A stretch of 48,642 nt of DNA from assembly GCF_005774735.1 (NCBI RefSeq), contig NZ_VBUM01000015.1:1-48642 (forward strand), read 5' to 3'. Numbering within the stretch: position 1 is the first letter of the stretch; the number at the start of each line of letters is the position of its first letter. This document shows positions 7,872 to 16,551 of this stretch, one piece after another. Below the pieces are notes generated by a model that was not told the DNA's origin, ran no database searches, and saw only the letters and a program-made list of their open reading frames with translations. Position numbers and translations under genes: made by a program. The DNA comes from Microbacterium sp. 5K110 (GTDB taxonomy: Bacteria; Actinomycetota; Actinomycetes; Actinomycetales; Microbacteriaceae).

Positions 7872-9107
7872 ATGACACGGCACATCGCCCGCACCTGGCT
7901 CGGAGCAGGAGCGCTCCTGGCCACCGGGGCCCTGACGCTCACCGCCTGCGGTTCGGGCTTCAACGATTCCGGCAGCGCCGAGCAGTCCTCCGGCGGCTCG
8001 CTGTCGATCCTCATCGGCTCCTCGGGCGACGCCGAGACCCAGGCCGTCGAGTCCGCCGTCGCCGCCTGGTCGAAGGAGTCCGGCGTCGACGCGCAGGTGC
8101 AGGTCGCCAACGACCTCCCCCAGCAGCTGTCCCAGGGTTTCGCGGCAGGATCGCCGCCGGACCTCTTCTACCTCGCACCCGACGCCCTCGCCGGTTACGC
8201 CGCGAACGGATCGATCGCCGCGTACGGCGACGACCTGGCGAACAAGGCCGACTTCTACCCCTCGCTCGTGGAGAACTTCACCGTCGACGGCAAGTTCTCC
8301 TGCGCCCCGAAGGACTTCTCGACCCTCGCTCTCGTCATCAACACCGACCTGTGGACGGCAGCGGGCCTCACCGACACGGACATCCCCCAGACCTGGGACC
8401 AGTTGGCATCCGTCGCCCAGAAGCTCACGGTCGACGGCCGGGTCGGTCTCGCCTTCGGAGCCGAGTACCAGCGCGTCGGCGCCTTCATGGCGCAAGCCGG
8501 CGGCGGCCTGCTGACCGACGGCAAGGCCGACGCCGACAGCAGCGCGAACGTCGAAGCACTGCAGTACGTCAAGACCCACCTCAACGACGGCTCCTTCGCG
8601 TTCGCATCCGACGTGGGCGCCGGCTGGGGCGGCGAGGCCTTCGGCACGCAGAAGGCCGCGATGACCATCGAGGGCAACTGGATCACCGGTGCCCTCACCG
8701 CCGACTACCCCACCGTGAAGTACACCGTCGCCGAGCTCCCCGCGGGCCCCGGAGGCAAGGGCACGCTGCAGTTCACCAACTGCTGGGGCATGGCCGCCGA
8801 CAGCAAGAACCAGGACAACGCGCGCGCCCTCGCCGAGTACCTCACAGGAACCGACCAGCAGCTGGCGTTCTCGAAGGCGTTCGGCCCGATGCCGTCCATC
8901 CAGTCCGCCGCCGACGCGTGGTCGAGCGCGAACCCGGACCTGACGGCGTTCCTCGCCGGAGCCGAGTACGCCCAGTTCCCGCCGAACATCGCCGGAGCCG
9001 CCGACGTGATCACCGACTTCAACGCGCAGCTGGAGTCGCTGAAGACCGGCGACCCGCAGGCGATCCTCGGGACGGTCCAGGGCAACCTCGAGGCGATCGC
9101 CAAGTAG
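7872..9107 (+). CDS. ABC transporter sugar-binding lipoprotein
   Basis: A 411-residue extracellular solute-binding protein of the carbohydrate (MalE-like, family 1) type. A lipoprotein signal peptide ends in LTAC with the lipidated Cys at residue 26, followed by a Gly/Ser-rich linker. The mature domain shows the expected SILIGSSGDAETQAVESAV start, the PPDLFYLAPDALAGY segment and GKAAMTIEGNW-like sequence. It captures the sugar outside the membrane and hands it to the two permeases that follow. The ATP-binding subunit is absent from the operon, as is common for actinobacterial sugar importers that share a MsiK-type ATPase. Ligand unknown; the linked debranching-type enzyme suggests an alpha-glucan oligosaccharide. 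Confidence 0.9.
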   Translation: MTRHIARTWLGAGALLATGALTLTACGSGFNDSGSAEQSSGGSLSILIGSSGDAETQAVESAVAAWSKESGVDAQVQVANDLPQQLSQGFAAGSPPDLFYLAPDALAGYAANGSIAAYGDDLANKADFYPSLVENFTVDGKFSCAPKDFSTLALVINTDLWTAAGLTDTDIPQTWDQLASVAQKLTVDGRVGLAFGAEYQRVGAFMAQAGGGLLTDGKADADSSANVEALQYVKTHLNDGSFAFASDVGAGWGGEAFGTQKAAMTIEGNWITGALTADYPTVKYTVAELPAGPGGKGTLQFTNCWGMAADSKNQDNARALAEYLTGTDQQLAFSKAFGPMPSIQSAADAWSSANPDLTAFLAGAEYAQFPPNIAGAADVITDFNAQLESLKTGDPQAILGTVQGNLEAIAK

Positions 9108-9117
9108 GCGCCAGTCC

Positions 9118-10227
9118 ATGACCGCTCTCACCACCGCGCCTCGTCGCGCCGGGTCCTCCTCCTCGGGGATCCGGCGCGGCGAGGCCCCCGCCGGCTGGCT
9201 CTTCACCGCCCCGGTGCTGATCATCCTCGGCGTGTTCCTCCTCGTCCCGGTGCTCATGGCGCTGTGGGTGAGCTTCTCGGACTGGAGCGGGCGCGGCAGC
9301 CCCTTCTCGTCGAACGTGAACTTCGTCGGGCTCGACAACTACGCCGCGGTCACCACCGGCGGCGGTCTCGCCGAGCGCGACTTCGGAACGGCCCTCCGCA
9401 ACAACGCCTGGTACGTGCTGCTCGTCGTGCCGCTGCAGACCGCGCTCTCGCTCTTCCTCGCCGTCCTCGTCAACCGCGCGGTGCTGCGCGGCCGCGGGTT
9501 CTTCCGCACGGCGTTCTACTTCCCCTCCGTCACGAGTTCCGTCGCGATCACGGTGCTGTGGCTGTTCCTGTTCTCGACCTCGGGCGCGATCAACGAGGTG
9601 CTGTCGTGGCTGGGGATCAACGGCCCCAACTGGTTCAGCGACCCGTCCGGCATCGTGCACAACGCCCTGGCCGCAATCGGCGTGACGAGCGGTCCCGCAG
9701 CCCTCACCGGCAGCACCTTCCTCGGCGTCTCATGGTGGGACTGGCTGGCCGGCCCGTCGGTGGCGATGTCGGCGTTCATCCTCATGGCCGTCTTCACGAC
9801 CTCGGGCACCTTCATGCTCCTGTTCATCGCGGGCCTGCAGAACATCGGCGGCGACGTGCAGGAGGCCGCCATGATGGACGGCGCGAACGGCTGGCAGCGA
9901 TTCTGGCGCGTCACGCTCCCCCAGCTGCGGCCGGTGCTGTTCACCGTGCTGACCCTCGGGCTCATCGGCACCTGGCAGGTGTTCGACCAGATCTACACCG
10001 GCACCCAGGGCGGCCCCGGAAAGACCACGCTGACCCCCGCCTACCTGAGCTACTCCTCGGCCTTTTTGTCGCAGCAGTGGGGTCAGGGTGCCGCGATCGC
10101 GTTCGTCCTCTTCGTCATCATCGTCGTCCTCACGATCCTGCAGCGATGGGTCCTGCGCGAGCGTCCCGTCTCGCGCCGCCGCGCACGGCAGTACGAGGTG
10201 CGCGCACCGAAGGGAGGCACGCGGTGA
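9118..10227 (+). CDS. sugar ABC transporter permease (MalF-like)
   Basis: A 369-residue inner-membrane permease of the binding-protein-dependent sugar family. Six or more hydrophobic segments are visible, starting with LIILGVFLLVPVLMALWVSF. The EAA loop that docks the ATPase is EAAMMDGANGWQRFWRVTLP near residue 250. The start lies 10 nt after the lipoprotein gene. An unusually long stretch between the third and fourth membrane segments (about residues 165-215) lies outside the membrane core. Its stop overlaps the next start (GTGA), indicating translational coupling. Confidence 0.9.
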   Translation: MTALTTAPRRAGSSSSGIRRGEAPAGWLFTAPVLIILGVFLLVPVLMALWVSFSDWSGRGSPFSSNVNFVGLDNYAAVTTGGGLAERDFGTALRNNAWYVLLVVPLQTALSLFLAVLVNRAVLRGRGFFRTAFYFPSVTSSVAITVLWLFLFSTSGAINEVLSWLGINGPNWFSDPSGIVHNALAAIGVTSGPAALTGSTFLGVSWWDWLAGPSVAMSAFILMAVFTTSGTFMLLFIAGLQNIGGDVQEAAMMDGANGWQRFWRVTLPQLRPVLFTVLTLGLIGTWQVFDQIYTGTQGGPGKTTLTPAYLSYSSAFLSQQWGQGAAIAFVLFVIIVVLTILQRWVLRERPVSRRRARQYEVRAPKGGTR

Positions 10228-11141
10228 CCGCCACGGCATCCCCCGAGACCAACGTCCTGGCCGAGCAGGTCGTCGGCGGCCCTCGCCGGAAGCCGGCGAA
10301 GCACCGCATGTCGGGTAAGACGCTGCGGTGGCAGATCGCCCTGTACGCGCTGCTGTGCGTGCTGGCCCTGATCTACATCTATCCGTTCCTCGTCCAGGTG
10401 GCGACGTCGTTCAAGACGGATGCCGTCGCGGCTGCCGATCCGATCTCGCTCGTGCCGCAGCCCTTCACGTGGGCCGCGTACGAGAGGCTCTTCCTCCGCT
10501 CCGACTTCCCCGTCTGGTTCGCCAACTCCGCGGTCGTCACGGTGTTCGTGACCCTCGGCCGGGTGTTCTTCAACTCCCTCGCCGGCTACGCGCTCGCGCG
10601 GCTGCAGTTCCGTGGCCGCGGAATCGTGTTCGCCGCGCTCGTCGCGGTGATGGCGGTCCCGGCCGTGGTGCTGCTCATCCCGAAGTTCCTCGTGATCAAC
10701 CAGCTCGGCATGTACGACTCGTACGCGGGCATGATCCTCCCGCTGCTGGTGGATGCCGCGGGCGTGTTCATCATGAAGAACTTCTTCGAGTCGATCCCGC
10801 CGTCCGTCGAGGAGCAGGCCCGCATCGACGGAGCGAGCACGTTCCGCATCTTCTGGTCCGTCGTGCTCCCCATGGCGAGGCCGGCGCTCATCACGATCGT
10901 GATCCTGTCGTTCCAGGGATCGTGGAACGAGCTCAGCCACTTCGTCATCTCCACCCAGTCCCCCGAGCTCACCACCCTGACCAAGGGCGTCGCCTCGCTC
11001 GCGAGCGGGCAGCTCAGTCAGGGAAGCCAATTCCCGCTCAAACTCGCGGCCGCGGCCATCATGACGATTCCGGTCGCCGTGGTGTTCTTCGTGTTCCAGC
11101 GCCGCATCATGAACGCCAGTGAAGGAGCCGTCAAAGAATGA
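10224..11141 (+). CDS. sugar ABC transporter permease (MalG-like)
   Basis: A 305-residue permease partner of the preceding gene. The first membrane segment (IALYALLCVLALIYIYPFLV) begins near residue 36; the EAA loop is EEQARIDGASTFRIFWSVVLP and the protein ends in the usual hydrophobic helix VVFFVFQRRIM. The GTG at 10224 overlaps the previous stop by 4 nt and has GGGAGG upstream; longer in-frame openings are inside the neighbouring gene. It overlaps the following gene by an ATGA, so all four genes are one transcription and translation unit. Confidence 0.9.
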   Translation: MTATASPETNVLAEQVVGGPRRKPAKHRMSGKTLRWQIALYALLCVLALIYIYPFLVQVATSFKTDAVAAADPISLVPQPFTWAAYERLFLRSDFPVWFANSAVVTVFVTLGRVFFNSLAGYALARLQFRGRGIVFAALVAVMAVPAVVLLIPKFLVINQLGMYDSYAGMILPLLVDAAGVFIMKNFFESIPPSVEEQARIDGASTFRIFWSVVLPMARPALITIVILSFQGSWNELSHFVISTQSPELTTLTKGVASLASGQLSQGSQFPLKLAAAAIMTIPVAVVFFVFQRRIMNASEGAVKE

Positions 11142-13087
11142 CCACCGCCCCCGCCGCCTCGCCCGCGGCACCTCTCGCCGCCGCCCCGCACGACACCGCG
11201 CCCCTGCAGCCCCTGCTCAGCGACGCCCTGATCGTGCTGCGGGCCCCGACGCAGGCGTGGTCGGACCGCGACGGCACCGTGGGCACGGCGGCCGTGCACG
11301 GGATCTACCACGGCGACGTCCGGCACGTGCGCACGCTGACCGTCTCGTGCGACCAGTCGAAGATCGAGGCGATCTCGACGGCCCCCGACGGCCCGTCGCG
11401 GATCGTGTTCGGCGCGATCCTGCGGGGCCTGGACGACACCACCCCCGACCCGAAGGTGCGCCTGCTGCGCGAGCGCACGGTCGCCGATGGACACGTGTCC
11501 GAGACGTGGACGGTGCGTTCCCGCGTCGACGCACCGATCCGCACGACGCTCCGTCTCCGCCTGCAGCCCGAATTCGCGCTTCTGCACGAGGTGAAGTCGG
11601 GGCACGCGCACGCACGCGACGTCGAGGTCGAGACCGGCGACGGCTTCGTGCGGATCTCGGCGGGCCCGCAGGGCCTCGAGCTGCAGAGCCCCGGGGCGCA
11701 GGCGGCATCCGGGCCCGAGGGGGTCGAGGCGTCGTGGGACATCGAGGTGCCCCCTCTCGGCGAGACGGTCGTGTCGTGGTCGCTCACGCTGCGGGACGAC
11801 ACCCTCGTCGTCGGTGGCGCCGACGCACCCGCGCGCTGGGACGCTGCCGCGGTGGCGGCTCGGGCGACCGATCCGCGGCTGGCCCGGTGGCTGGCCACGG
11901 CGCTCGGCGACCTCGACGCGCTGCGACTCGTCCTGCCCGACGACCCCGAGGACGAGTTCTTCGCCGCCGGCGCCCCGTGGTTCTTCACGCTCTTCGGTCG
12001 CGACTCGCTCTGGGCCGCACGGCTCGCCCTCCCCCTGGACGGCGACATCGCGGCATCCACCCTCCGGGTCCTGGCGCGCCTGCAGGGCACGGTCGACGAC
12101 CCCGAGACCGCGCAGGAGCCGGGCAAGATCCTGCACGAGCTCCGCTCGTCGGCGCTGGAGATCCCCGGTGAAGGGATCTCGCTCCCGCCGCGGTACTACG
12201 GCAGCGTCGACTCCACTCCCCTGTGGATCTGCCTGCTCGCCGACGCCCACCGCGCAGGCCTCCCCGCCGACGAGGTGCGCGCGCTGCTGCCGGCGCTGCG
12301 CGCGGCGCTCGGCTGGATCCGCGAGAGCGGCGACAGCGACGGCGACGGCTTCCTCGACTACATCGACCGGCTCGGTACCGGCCTGGCGAACCAGGGCTGG
12401 AAGGACTCCGGCGACTCCATCCAGTGGCGCGACGGCACCCTCGCCGACGGACCGATCGCGCTGTGCGAGGTGCAGGGGTACGCGTACGAGGCCGCCCTCG
12501 CCGGGGCCGACCTGCTGGACGCGTTCGGCGACGACCGGGATGCCGCGGACGCGACGTTCTGGCGCGAATGGGCGGCCGACCTCAAGGCGCGCTTCGCAGA
12601 CGCCTACTGGATCGAGACGCCCGAGGGGCGGTACCCCGCCGTGGCCCTCGACCGCGAGAAGCGACCGGTCGACACCCTCACGAGCAACATCGGGCATCTT
12701 CTGGGCACGGGCATCCTGGATGCCGCGGACGAAGCGCACGTCGCGGCCCTGCTGCGCGGGGAGTCGATGTCGAGCGGCTACGGCATCCGCACGATGTCCA
12801 CCGGCGCCGCCGGCTATTGGCCGCTGTCGTACCACGGGGGCAGCGTCTGGGTGCACGACACCGCGATCGCCGTGCACGGGATGCTGCGGGCGGGCCTGAC
12901 CGAGGACGCCCGCGCCGTCGTGGCCGAGCTCCTCGACGCCGCCGAGGGCTTCGCATATCGCGTGCCCGAACTGCACTCCGGCGACCCGCGCGCGGCATCC
13001 TCGGTACCCACGCCGTATCCCGCGGCGTGCCGCCCCCAGGCGTGGTCCGCCGCTGCGGCGGTCGTGTGCCTCACGGCCCAGTCCTGA
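11138..13087 (+). CDS. amylo-alpha-1,6-glucosidase / glycogen-debranching-type protein
   Basis: A 649-residue cytosolic protein with an N-terminal beta-rich debranching-enzyme N-terminal domain (about residues 20-210) and an (alpha/alpha)6 glucosidase domain. GAPWFFTLFGRDSLWAARLALP near residues 278-299 is typical of this bacterial group, as are the LDYIDRLGTGLANQGWKDSGDS and SVWVHDTAIAVHGMLRAG segments. It starts within the last codons of the MalG-like gene (ATGA overlap), so it should act on the sugar imported by that system, probably releasing alpha-linked glucose branches. No signal peptide is seen. The exact linkage specificity cannot be read from the sequence. Confidence 0.85.
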   Translation: MTTAPAASPAAPLAAAPHDTAPLQPLLSDALIVLRAPTQAWSDRDGTVGTAAVHGIYHGDVRHVRTLTVSCDQSKIEAISTAPDGPSRIVFGAILRGLDDTTPDPKVRLLRERTVADGHVSETWTVRSRVDAPIRTTLRLRLQPEFALLHEVKSGHAHARDVEVETGDGFVRISAGPQGLELQSPGAQAASGPEGVEASWDIEVPPLGETVVSWSLTLRDDTLVVGGADAPARWDAAAVAARATDPRLARWLATALGDLDALRLVLPDDPEDEFFAAGAPWFFTLFGRDSLWAARLALPLDGDIAASTLRVLARLQGTVDDPETAQEPGKILHELRSSALEIPGEGISLPPRYYGSVDSTPLWICLLADAHRAGLPADEVRALLPALRAALGWIRESGDSDGDGFLDYIDRLGTGLANQGWKDSGDSIQWRDGTLADGPIALCEVQGYAYEAALAGADLLDAFGDDRDAADATFWREWAADLKARFADAYWIETPEGRYPAVALDREKRPVDTLTSNIGHLLGTGILDAADEAHVAALLRGESMSSGYGIRTMSTGAAGYWPLSYHGGSVWVHDTAIAVHGMLRAGLTEDARAVVAELLDAAEGFAYRVPELHSGDPRAASSVPTPYPAACRPQAWSAAAAVVCLTAQS

Positions 13088-13126
13088 GGCGGCGGGCCCG
13101 CACCGCCCGGTCGCGTGCCGGGACGC

Positions 13127-13603
13127 TCAGTCGACCTTCGCCACCGTGCCGCCGGTGAGGCGCACCAGTTCGTCGAAGGTCAGGGGGAAGACCGTGTGCG
13201 GCGTCCCACCGGCGGCCCAGATCTCGTCGAACCCCGCGAGGTCCTCGTCGACGATGGTCGCCAGCGGCGCCGGGTGCCCCGTCGGCGCGACACCGCCGAT
13301 GGGCTGCCCCGTCGCCGCGAGCACCTGATCGGGCGTGGCCCGCCGGATGCCGCCCCGCCCCAGCCGGGCGGCCAGCGCCGCCGTGTCGACCCGGTGCGCG
13401 CCGCTGGTCATCACCAGGAGCGGTTCGTCGTCGCTCCAGAAGACCAGACTGTTCGCGATCGCCCCGACCTCGATCCCCAGCGCCGCGGCGGCGAGGGCCG
13501 CCGTGTGCGCCGCGTCGGGGAGCACGACGATCTCGCCCGCGATCCCCGCGCGCTCCAGCGCGGCGGCGACGAGACGGCTGCGGGCGGGAAGGGACTCGCT
13601 CAT
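13127..13603 (-). CDS. YbaK/EbsC-type aminoacyl-tRNA deacylase
   Basis: A 158-residue protein of the YbaK/ProX editing domain family, which removes wrongly attached amino acids from tRNA. The conserved start of the substrate pocket (IVVLPDAAHTAALAAAALG), the NSLVFWSDDEPLLVMTSGAHRVD strand, the PIGGVAPTGH loop and the DEIWAAGGTPHTVFPLTFDEL tail are present. TAGGCT lies 6 nt before the ATG, so it is probably leaderless. It is convergent with the debranching-enzyme gene and divergent from the amino-acid dehydrogenase gene. Confidence 0.85.
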   Translation of the reverse strand: MSESLPARSRLVAAALERAGIAGEIVVLPDAAHTAALAAAALGIEVGAIANSLVFWSDDEPLLVMTSGAHRVDTAALAARLGRGGIRRATPDQVLAATGQPIGGVAPTGHPAPLATIVDEDLAGFDEIWAAGGTPHTVFPLTFDELVRLTGGTVAKVD

Positions 13604-13609
13604 CGCGCC

Positions 13610-13615
13610 AGCCTA
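13610..13615 (-). promoter_or_regulatory. putative -10 hexamer, leaderless start of the YbaK gene
   Basis: On the minus strand TAGGCT is followed by 6 nt and the ATG at 13603. Confidence 0.5.
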
Positions 13616-13722
13616 AGCGTTCGCCCCGCGTCGCTCGACGCGTCAGAATGGAAGATGGATGCCGCACAGCCGCGGCATCCGCGACAGTGCCGCCCACAAG
13701 GCGGCCGACGAAAAGGACCGCG

Positions 13723-14796
13723 ATGACCCACGCCCTCCCCCTGCCCGATTTCGCCCACGAACGCGTGGAGGTGGTGACGGGACGGCGGAGCGGCCTGTTC
13801 ATCGCCGTCGCCCTGCACTCCTCGGTGCTGGGCTCCGCCCTCGGCGGCGCGCGCCTGTGGACCTACCCGCACTGGAGCGACGCCCTCGGCGATGCCCTGC
13901 GGCTCTCTGCGGCGATGACCCTCAAGAACGCCGCCGCGGGGCTCGACGCCGGCGGCGGCAAGTCGGTCATCGGCCTCCCCGAGGGCACGGTCCTCGAACC
14001 CGATCGTCGCCGCGCCGCGTTCCTCGACCTCGGTGACGCGGTCGAGAGCCTCGGCGGCCTCTACCGGACGGCCGAGGATGTGGGTTCCACCACCGACGAC
14101 ATGCTCGTGGTGAGCGAGCGGACGGCCCACGTCGTCGGCCTCCCCGACGCCGTGGGCGGCTCGGGCGAGCCGGCCGGCCCCACGAGCCTGGGCGTCTACG
14201 CGTCGCTCGTGGCCACGCTTGAGCGGGCCGTCGGTTCGGGCGACGTCCGCGGACGCCGCATCACCGTCGCCGGCCTGGGACAAGTGGGCGGTCGCCTGGC
14301 CGAACGTCTCGCCTCCGAAGGCGCCATTCTCACCGTCACCGACGTCAACCCCGCCAAGCGCGGTCTCGCCGCCACTCTGGGCGCCGCGTGGGTCGAGCCG
14401 GGCGAAGCGCACCTGATCCCGGCCGACCTTTTCGTTCCGGCCGGTATCGGCGGCGTGCTCACCGACGAGGTCATCGACGCCCTCGACGCCCGCGCCGTGT
14501 GCGGGCCGGCGAACAACCCGCTCGCCGACCGCTCCGGCGCCGACCGTCTCGCCGCACGCGGCGTGCTCTACGCGCCCGACTTCGTGGTGAATGCCGGTGG
14601 TGTGATCTACCTCGACCTCGAGGCCAAGCAGATCGGTTCGCGCGAGACGATCATGAGTCGCGTCGCCGGAATCGGCGACACCGTTCGCCGCGTGTTCGAC
14701 GAGGCGGAGACGCGCGGCGTCACTCCCCTCGCCGCCGCCGAGGGACTCGCCGCGGACCGTCTGCGGGTGGGCGCGGAATCGACCGCCCTCGTCTGA
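13723..14796 (+). CDS. Glu/Leu/Phe/Val dehydrogenase (leucine-dehydrogenase-like)
   Basis: A 357-residue NAD-dependent amino-acid dehydrogenase that interconverts an amino acid and its 2-oxo acid with ammonia. The substrate-binding segment with the catalytic lysine is GGGKSVIGLPEG (about residues 83-94). The Rossmann motif is TVAGLGQVGGRLAERLASEGA (about 182-201), followed by the NPLAD and FVVNAGGVI segments. Size and motifs resemble leucine/valine dehydrogenases more than glutamate dehydrogenases. The ATG at 13723 has AAAAGGA 5-6 nt upstream; an in-frame ATG at 13648 would add a low-complexity tail. A strong hairpin terminator follows. Confidence 0.9.
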   Translation: MTHALPLPDFAHERVEVVTGRRSGLFIAVALHSSVLGSALGGARLWTYPHWSDALGDALRLSAAMTLKNAAAGLDAGGGKSVIGLPEGTVLEPDRRRAAFLDLGDAVESLGGLYRTAEDVGSTTDDMLVVSERTAHVVGLPDAVGGSGEPAGPTSLGVYASLVATLERAVGSGDVRGRRITVAGLGQVGGRLAERLASEGAILTVTDVNPAKRGLAATLGAAWVEPGEAHLIPADLFVPAGIGGVLTDEVIDALDARAVCGPANNPLADRSGADRLAARGVLYAPDFVVNAGGVIYLDLEAKQIGSRETIMSRVAGIGDTVRRVFDEAETRGVTPLAAAEGLAADRLRVGAESTALV

Positions 14797-14802
14797 ACGA
14801 CG

Positions 14803-14842
14803 AAGAACCCCGGATGCCAGGTGAATGGCATCCGGGGTTCTT
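14803..14842. terminator. bidirectional hairpin terminator
   Basis: Two perfect 17-nt arms (14803-14819 and 14826-14842) around a 6-nt loop, ending in TTTT. It lies between the dehydrogenase and the convergent lsr2-like gene and can stop both. The stem contains the window's over-represented word as an inverted pair: GGATGCC at 14812 and GGCATCC at 14827. Confidence 0.9.
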
Positions 14843-14850
14843 TTCGTGCG

Positions 14851-15190
14851 TCAGTGAGCGGCGTCGTACGCTTCGAGCACGTTCGCCGAGATTCGCCCGC
14901 GGGAATTGATGGAGTAACCGTTCTCTTCCGCCCATGCGCGCACGTCGCCGAGATCGCGCGACGAACCGGTGCGCGACTTGGTCGCGCGACGCGCATTGGC
15001 CGGAACGGAACCGAGCGGCCGTGCCGAAGAGATGAAGGGTTCGAACGCGTTGCGGAGCTTCTTCGCGTTCTCGTCGGAAAGGTCGATCTCGTATGCGCGT
15101 CCCTCGAGCGAGAAGTGAATCGTCGTCCCCCCCGTCGATGACAGCGCCGTCGAGATCGTCGATGAGCTGCGTAATCTGCTTTTTCGCCAT
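14851..15190 (-). pseudogene. lsr2: lsr2-like nucleoid protein gene, frameshifted in a G7 tract
   Basis: The first 21 codons encode a normal Lsr2 start (MAKKQITQLIDDLDGAVIDG). The rest of the protein, from TTIHFSLEGRAYEIDLSDEN through the DNA-binding end with the RGR AT-hook-like motif (SINSRGRISANVLEAY), is in a different frame. The frames meet at seven consecutive G on the coding strand (C7 at 15127-15133); six would restore one 112-residue Lsr2. Lsr2 is the actinobacterial H-NS analogue that binds AT-rich DNA and silences foreign genes. The cause may be a sequencing error, a true mutation or slippage that keeps some full-length product. TAGGAT lies 7 nt before the ATG. Confidence 0.8.
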
Positions 15191-15197
15191 GTGGCTG

Positions 15198-15203
15198 ATC
15201 CTA
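15198..15203 (-). promoter_or_regulatory. putative -10 hexamer, leaderless start of the first lsr2
   Basis: On the minus strand TAGGAT is followed by 7 nt and the ATG at 15190. The separate promoter shows that the frameshifted gene is still set up to be expressed on its own. Confidence 0.5.
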
Positions 15204-15274
15204 TGACCCCACCTTGGATGAATTCAGTGAGAAGCACGCGAGTTCACCCGGGATATAACCCCACCGAGCCGTCA

Positions 15275-16039
15275 TCAATCATTCTGGGGGGAACCAGGCG
15301 CGCCGCCTTCGATCGCCGTGATGCGATGATCCTCACCGTGGGTGAGTTCCGTCGCCAAAAACTCTTCATCGAGCGGAAGCCGTAATGAGAACTGCGCGAA
15401 GGCCGAGACGCGCAGGACGGCCCGGTCGATGTCCACATCGAGAACGTGCCCGCCGATCAGACGATCCTCGCTGAGGAAGTGCACGTGCAATCCCGCCACC
15501 GATATGCCCTGATAGATCCGGGGCATCCAAAAGCCGACGATGACCCCGGACCGATCACGAGTCACGGTCTCCACCTGCTCGGCGGCGACGTCGGCCAAGG
15601 GACGGAAAGGGGCCTCTTGGCGCGCGGTGACGCGTGTGCGCACGCGACGCACGACACCGTCGACCCGAACCGCATGGAACAGGTTGCGGCTGACGAGCCG
15701 GTCCTCGACAGCAGCGGTGAAGCCGCCGAGATCCAGCCCTTCGAGATGCTCGCCCTCGCTCTGCCCGAAGGAGCAGACGTCGACGAACGGCAAAGTCTCG
15801 TCCTCCCGCAGAAGCCGCGGCGCGGCATCCACGGAGCATTCGAATGCCTCACCGTCGACGAAGAGGACCTCCCCACCGAGACGATCGCAGCACCCGATTC
15901 CGGTGTCGCCCCAGCCGTGAACCTCGGAAACCGGGATTCCGGCGGTGTACATTCCGCCCATGAGGGCGTCGAGGACGGCGAACTGCGTCACCGCGCCGGA
16001 ATTCACGGTCTTTCTGCCGTCGCTCGACAGCGGAATCAT
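15275..16039 (-). CDS. budA: alpha-acetolactate decarboxylase
   Basis: A 254-residue acetolactate decarboxylase, which converts (S)-2-acetolactate to acetoin and CO2. Typical segments are LDALMGGMYTAG (residues 23-34), HGWGDTGIGCCDRLGGEV, FHAVRVDG, and the zinc site GLHVHFLSEDRLIGGHVLD with His185, His187 and His198. Conserved acids are at Glu64 and Glu244. The ATG at 16039 comes 4 nt after the stop of the downstream-numbered (transcriptionally upstream) lsr2, so the two appear co-transcribed. The upstream extension to 16090 only reads the lsr2 end in another frame. No acetolactate synthase or butanediol dehydrogenase is next to it. The enzyme could serve acetoin formation or removal of excess acetolactate. 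Confidence 0.92.
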   Translation of the reverse strand: MIPLSSDGRKTVNSGAVTQFAVLDALMGGMYTAGIPVSEVHGWGDTGIGCCDRLGGEVLFVDGEAFECSVDAAPRLLREDETLPFVDVCSFGQSEGEHLEGLDLGGFTAAVEDRLVSRNLFHAVRVDGVVRRVRTRVTARQEAPFRPLADVAAEQVETVTRDRSGVIVGFWMPRIYQGISVAGLHVHFLSEDRLIGGHVLDVDIDRAVLRVSAFAQFSLRLPLDEEFLATELTHGEDHRITAIEGGAPGSPQND

Positions 16040-16043
16040 CGGC

Positions 16044-16391
16044 TCAGGAGTTTGCGGCGCCGTATGCCTCGAGCACGGAAGCCGGAACACGGCCCCGGTC
16101 GCTCACGGTGTGCCCGTTGGCACGCGCCCATTCACGCACCGCGGCGAGATCGATATCGCTCGATCGGCGCGACGAACGCGTGCGACGCGACGCCGAGGTG
16201 GAACGACCGACCGGACGCGCGGCATCCACGAACGGCGCGACGGCGGCATAGAACTTGTCGGCATTCCGGTCGGAGAGATCGATCTCGTAGGAACGCCCCT
16301 CGATCGAGAAAGTGATCTGCTTTCCGTCGCCCTCTTCGAGGACGGTCCCGTCAAGATCGTCGACCAGATGCGTGATGTGTTTGATTGCCAT
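16044..16391 (-). CDS. lsr2: Lsr2-like nucleoid-associated protein (intact copy)
   Basis: A 115-residue Lsr2 protein. The N-terminal dimerisation domain starts [16 protein letters not shown] and contains [19 protein letters not shown]. After a basic Arg/Ser linker, the C-terminal DNA-binding domain has [20 protein letters not shown] with the RGR motif that enters the minor groove. It is about the usual family length. A longer in-frame opening to 16589 is not used; MAIK matches the start of its relatives and of the neighbouring copy. TATTCT lies 9 nt upstream. It is followed after 4 nt by the acetolactate decarboxylase gene. It may cover for the frameshifted copy 850 nt away. Confidence 0.92.
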   Translation of the reverse strand: MAIKHITHLVDDLDGTVLEEGDGKQITFSIEGRSYEIDLSDRNADKFYAAVAPFVDAARPVGRSTSASRRTRSSRRSSDIDLAAVREWARANGHTVSDRGRVPASVLEAYGAANS

Positions 16392-16510
16392 GGTGGAATA
16401 AGAATACACCCGATGCCCTTTTGCTTCCGCCTCTTCGGAGGTGCTGACGCGGGGCCTGTATGAGAGCCCGCGATAGGAATGCGCCGAGGAAGGCACTATC
16501 CTCCCGAGGT

Positions 16511-16531
16511 GGCGTTCACCCCCGGAACGCC
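16511..16531. repeat. short inverted repeat upstream of the permease remnant
   Basis: GGCGTTC and GAACGCC (7 nt each) around 7 nt. It lies in what would be the 5' leader of the remnant gene, after a TATCCT at 16496. It may be an old operator or leader hairpin; no function can be claimed. Confidence 0.35.
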
Positions 16532-16551
16532 CCGGACCGAGGAAGTAGCGT

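Noticed and set aside
7731..9338. 535-codon minus-strand frame opposite the sugar-binding lipoprotein gene
   Set aside because: No recognisable motif, and the plus strand carries a canonical lipoprotein. Treated as a GC artefact.
11018..12976. 652-codon minus-strand frame opposite the debranching-type gene
   Set aside because: Composition is typical of the complementary frame of a GC-rich gene; no family features.
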